A stretch of 7,077 bases of DNA from Novosphingobium sp. GTDB lineage: Bacteria; Pseudomonadota; Alphaproteobacteria; Sphingomonadales; Sphingomonadaceae. A program made the position numbers and the translations under genes. The first letter of the stretch is position 1. Each line of letters begins with the position of its first letter. Of this stretch, positions 5,456-7,077 are shown one piece after another. Below the pieces are notes generated by a model. The model saw nothing but the letters and a program-made list of their open reading frames with translations. It made no database searches and was not told the DNA's origin. Location of the stretch: the NCBI GenBank assembly GCA_020853995.1, contig JADYXV010000117.1:1-7077 (forward strand), in the 5' to 3' direction.

Positions 5456-6534
5456 TCTATCTTGATTATCAGGCGACTACGCCATTGGCCCCGGAAGCCC
5501 GCGCCGCGATGCTGCCCTGGTTGTGCGGCCCGGAAGCGGCAGGATTTGCCAACCCGCACAGCCCGCACCGGATCGGGCGCATGGCCGCAGCGGCGGTAGA
5601 AGTGGCGCGCGAACAGGTGGCGACGCTGTTTCCGGCAGGCGGGCGAGTGATCTTTACATCCGGCGCGACAGAGGCGTTGAATCTGGCGATTATCGGATCA
5701 GGGAAAAAGCGGCTGGCGGTTTCGGCCATTGAACATGCCGCCGTACTGGATACCGCGCGGTTTGTTGACCGCGATGTGACGGTCTTGCCGGTGGACGCTG
5801 ATGGCCTGATAGGCGCAGATGTCGCGATACCTGACGGCACCGGACTGGTTGCGGTGATGCAGGTGAACAACGAAATCGGCACAGTGCAACCAGTGGATGC
5901 GCTAGCGGCGCGTGCGCAGGCGCTGGGCGCGCTTTTCGTTTGCGATGCGGTGCAGGGTGCAGGGAAACTGGCGGCTCCTACGGGGGCCGACATGATCGCG
6001 GTGTCAGCGCACAAGCTTTATGGCCCAAAGGGAATCGGCGCGTTGTGGGTGCGCGACGGGGTGGAGCTTGCGCCCTTGATCCATGGTGGCGGGCAGGAAG
6101 GCGGCCTGCGCTCGGGCACGCTTAGTCCGGCCTTATGTGCCGGGTTTGGTGCGGCGGCGGCGCTGTGCGAAAACTTGCGGGAAAGCGATGGAAACCATGT
6201 GGAAAAGCTGTGGACATTGGCGCGGTCCCTGTTTTCAAGCTGGACATTGAACGGCAGTGCGACGCAGCGTTGGCGGGGCAACATGAACGTGCGGCTGGAC
6301 GGGCTGGATGTGGCGCGGCTGTTGTCAGAATGCCGCACTGTGGCATTTTCTGCAGGTTCGGCCTGCGCCAGCGGGTCTGGCAGACCAAGCCATGTCTTGC
6401 GTGCGTTGCAACTTTCGGACAGGAATAGCAAAACTGCGATCCGGCTTGGGTTCGGACGCTATACGCGGGAAGATGATCTGGTTGAGGCTGCAGCGGCAAT
6501 CCATGCCGCAGCGAAACGGCAGGGAGTCTTGTAA
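5452..6534 (+). CDS. Cysteine desulfurase, NifS/IscS-like (second of a tandem pair)
   Basis: A second cysteine desulfurase of 360 residues, clearly related to its neighbour but not a recent copy. It has LDYQATTP at 4-11 (the form seen in IscS/mitochondrial-type proteins), TSGATEALNLA at 69-79, PLP-stacking His95, QVNNEIGTVQ at 137-146, Asp165 and Gln168, PLP lysine Lys188 in SAHKLYGPKGIGALWVR, HGGGQEGGLRSGT at 211-223, and persulfide Cys305 in GSACASGS. All expected active-site residues are present, and it fits the IscS consensus better than the first enzyme. ATG 5452 overlaps the previous stop (ATGA) and has GGGAGG 7 bp upstream. The ferredoxin gene starts 3 bp after its stop. A role in supplying sulfur for clusters, possibly with the first enzyme as a partner or specialised form, is inferred. 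Confidence 0.92.
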   Translation: MIYLDYQATTPLAPEARAAMLPWLCGPEAAGFANPHSPHRIGRMAAAAVEVAREQVATLFPAGGRVIFTSGATEALNLAIIGSGKKRLAVSAIEHAAVLDTARFVDRDVTVLPVDADGLIGADVAIPDGTGLVAVMQVNNEIGTVQPVDALAARAQALGALFVCDAVQGAGKLAAPTGADMIAVSAHKLYGPKGIGALWVRDGVELAPLIHGGGQEGGLRSGTLSPALCAGFGAAAALCENLRESDGNHVEKLWTLARSLFSSWTLNGSATQRWRGNMNVRLDGLDVARLLSECRTVAFSAGSACASGSGRPSHVLRALQLSDRNSKTAIRLGFGRYTREDDLVEAAAAIHAAAKRQGVL

Positions 6535-6537
6535 GCC

Positions 6538-6870
6538 ATGGTTTGCGTTACCTTTGTAACCCCGCAGGGCGAGAAGATTGCCGCGCAAGGTGAGGCCGGT
6601 ACGCGCTTGCTGGAACTTGGCCAGGCCAAGGGCATGCCGCTTGAGGGCACGTGCGAAGGGCAAATGGCCTGTTCGACCTGCCACGTGGTTATCGACACGG
6701 AATGGTTTGATAAATTGCCTGCCGCGATTGATGACGAAGAGGACATGCTTGATCTGGCAGCAGGCGTAACGCGCACCAGCCGCTTGTCTTGCCAGATCGA
6801 ACTGACCGAGGCGCTGGACGGGCTGGTGGTACATATCCCGGCCGAAGCAAGGGATATGCAGGGGCGGTAG
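6538..6870 (+). CDS. [2Fe-2S] ferredoxin, adrenodoxin type
   Basis: A 110-residue ferredoxin carrying one [2Fe-2S] cluster. The ligand pattern is C-x5-C-x2-C-x36-C at Cys39, Cys45, Cys48 and Cys85 (CEGQMACSTCHV and SRLSC), which is the adrenodoxin/ISC-Fdx spacing rather than the plant type. The acidic stretch DDEEDMLD at 65-72 is the usual docking surface for the redox partners. It is soluble, with no export signal. AGGGAG lies 11 bp before the ATG and the previous desulfurase stop is 3 bp upstream. In ISC systems this kind of ferredoxin gives electrons for persulfide reduction during cluster assembly; other family members serve cytochrome P450. Its place right behind two cysteine desulfurases favours the cluster-assembly role, though that is inferred. 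Confidence 0.92.
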   Translation: MVCVTFVTPQGEKIAAQGEAGTRLLELGQAKGMPLEGTCEGQMACSTCHVVIDTEWFDKLPAAIDDEEDMLDLAAGVTRTSRLSCQIELTEALDGLVVHIPAEARDMQGR

Positions 6871-6920
6871 GGCTTTTTCTTGCAGCGAGGCAGAGTTTGC
6901 GCTTCCCGGGGATTTGCAAA

Positions 6921-6937
6921 AAGGGACGTTCTGCATG
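6921..6937 (+). promoter_or_regulatory. Ribosome binding site of the alcohol dehydrogenase-like gene
   Basis: AAGGGA (6921-6926) lies 8 bp before ATG at 6935 and fixes the start of the truncated last gene. The 64-bp gap after the ferredoxin holds no clear hairpin terminator, so read-through from the desulfurase/ferredoxin genes is possible. Confidence 0.6.
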
Positions 6938-7077
6938 GCCACGATCAATCTACCGCGCATTATCCGGATCGGCGGGGGGACTCTGGCCGAATTGCCGGAG
7001 GCGATGGCGCAGTGCGGACTGAAGCGCCCGTTTGTGGTGACCGACGGGTTTCTGGTGCAATCGGGGATGGTGGCGCA
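6935..7077 (+). CDS. Iron-containing alcohol dehydrogenase-like protein (N-terminal part only)
   Basis: The first 47 codons of a protein cut by the window end. It reads MATINLPRIIRIGGGTLAEL and then KRPFVVTDGFLVQSGMV. The pattern of an N-terminal beta strand with IGGGT, then KRPFVVTD and SG, is that of the Fe-ADH/dehydroquinate synthase-like fold, in which the first strands build the nucleotide-binding domain. The iron ligands and coenzyme residues lie beyond the window, so the exact family (Fe-ADH, glycerol dehydrogenase, maleylacetate reductase) cannot be settled. It follows the ferredoxin on the same strand; whether it belongs to the same unit is unclear. Confidence 0.75.
   Translation, partial: MATINLPRIIRIGGGTLAELPEAMAQCGLKRPFVVTDGFLVQSGMVA

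Noticed and set aside
6871..6934. Terminator after the ferredoxin because of a CTTTTTC tract
   Set aside because: No stable GC-rich stem precedes the T-tract; only a distant GCAAG/CTTGC pair was found.

Overview
The window looks like a chromosomal stretch of a GC-rich alphaproteobacterium, most likely a member of the Sphingomonadales (Novosphingobium/Sphingobium/Erythrobacter-like). The reasons are the TonB-dependent receptor type with an IKRA...VVDAISAEDIGKFPD plug, the CTTGAC-type -35 element, an adrenodoxin-type ferredoxin beside cysteine desulfurases, and the overall codon use. This placement is inference; no rRNA or other taxonomic marker is present.

Layout. Positions 1-1651 (minus) hold the N-terminal 550 residues of a TonB-dependent outer-membrane receptor whose C-terminus lies beyond the window start. 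Its upstream region carries two identical 12-bp operator-like repeats that sit on the best promoter match, which suggests control by a LacI-type repressor. Divergent from it, at 2000-2410 (plus), is a small stand-alone CZB-type zinc-binding domain protein, followed by a perfect 10-bp hairpin over its stop codon. Converging on that hairpin is a Tat-exported, probably lipid-anchored dienelactone hydrolase family protein (2438-3322, minus). Next comes a poorly explained gap with a coding-like 62-codon ORF and a 13-bp hairpin, then a cytoplasmic COG2945-type alpha/beta hydrolase (3636-4292, minus).

From 4409 to the end, everything reads on the plus strand and looks like one transcription unit. 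It holds two different cysteine desulfurases in tandem (the first with a TTG start; they overlap by ATGA), then an adrenodoxin-type [2Fe-2S] ferredoxin 3 bp later. After a 64-bp gap comes the first 47 codons of an iron-containing alcohol dehydrogenase-like protein, cut by the window end. The desulfurases and ferredoxin together form a sulfur-mobilisation and iron-sulfur/electron-transfer cassette. The divergently transcribed hydrolase shares a 116-bp intergenic region containing an AGCAAC repeat set arranged around a TATATA box.

There is no CRISPR array, rRNA, recognisable tRNA, insertion sequence or phage gene in the window. The most noteworthy items are the paired cysteine desulfurases, the tandem operator at the receptor promoter, the free-standing CZB protein, and the unexplained repeats in the hydrolase/desulfurase intergenic region.
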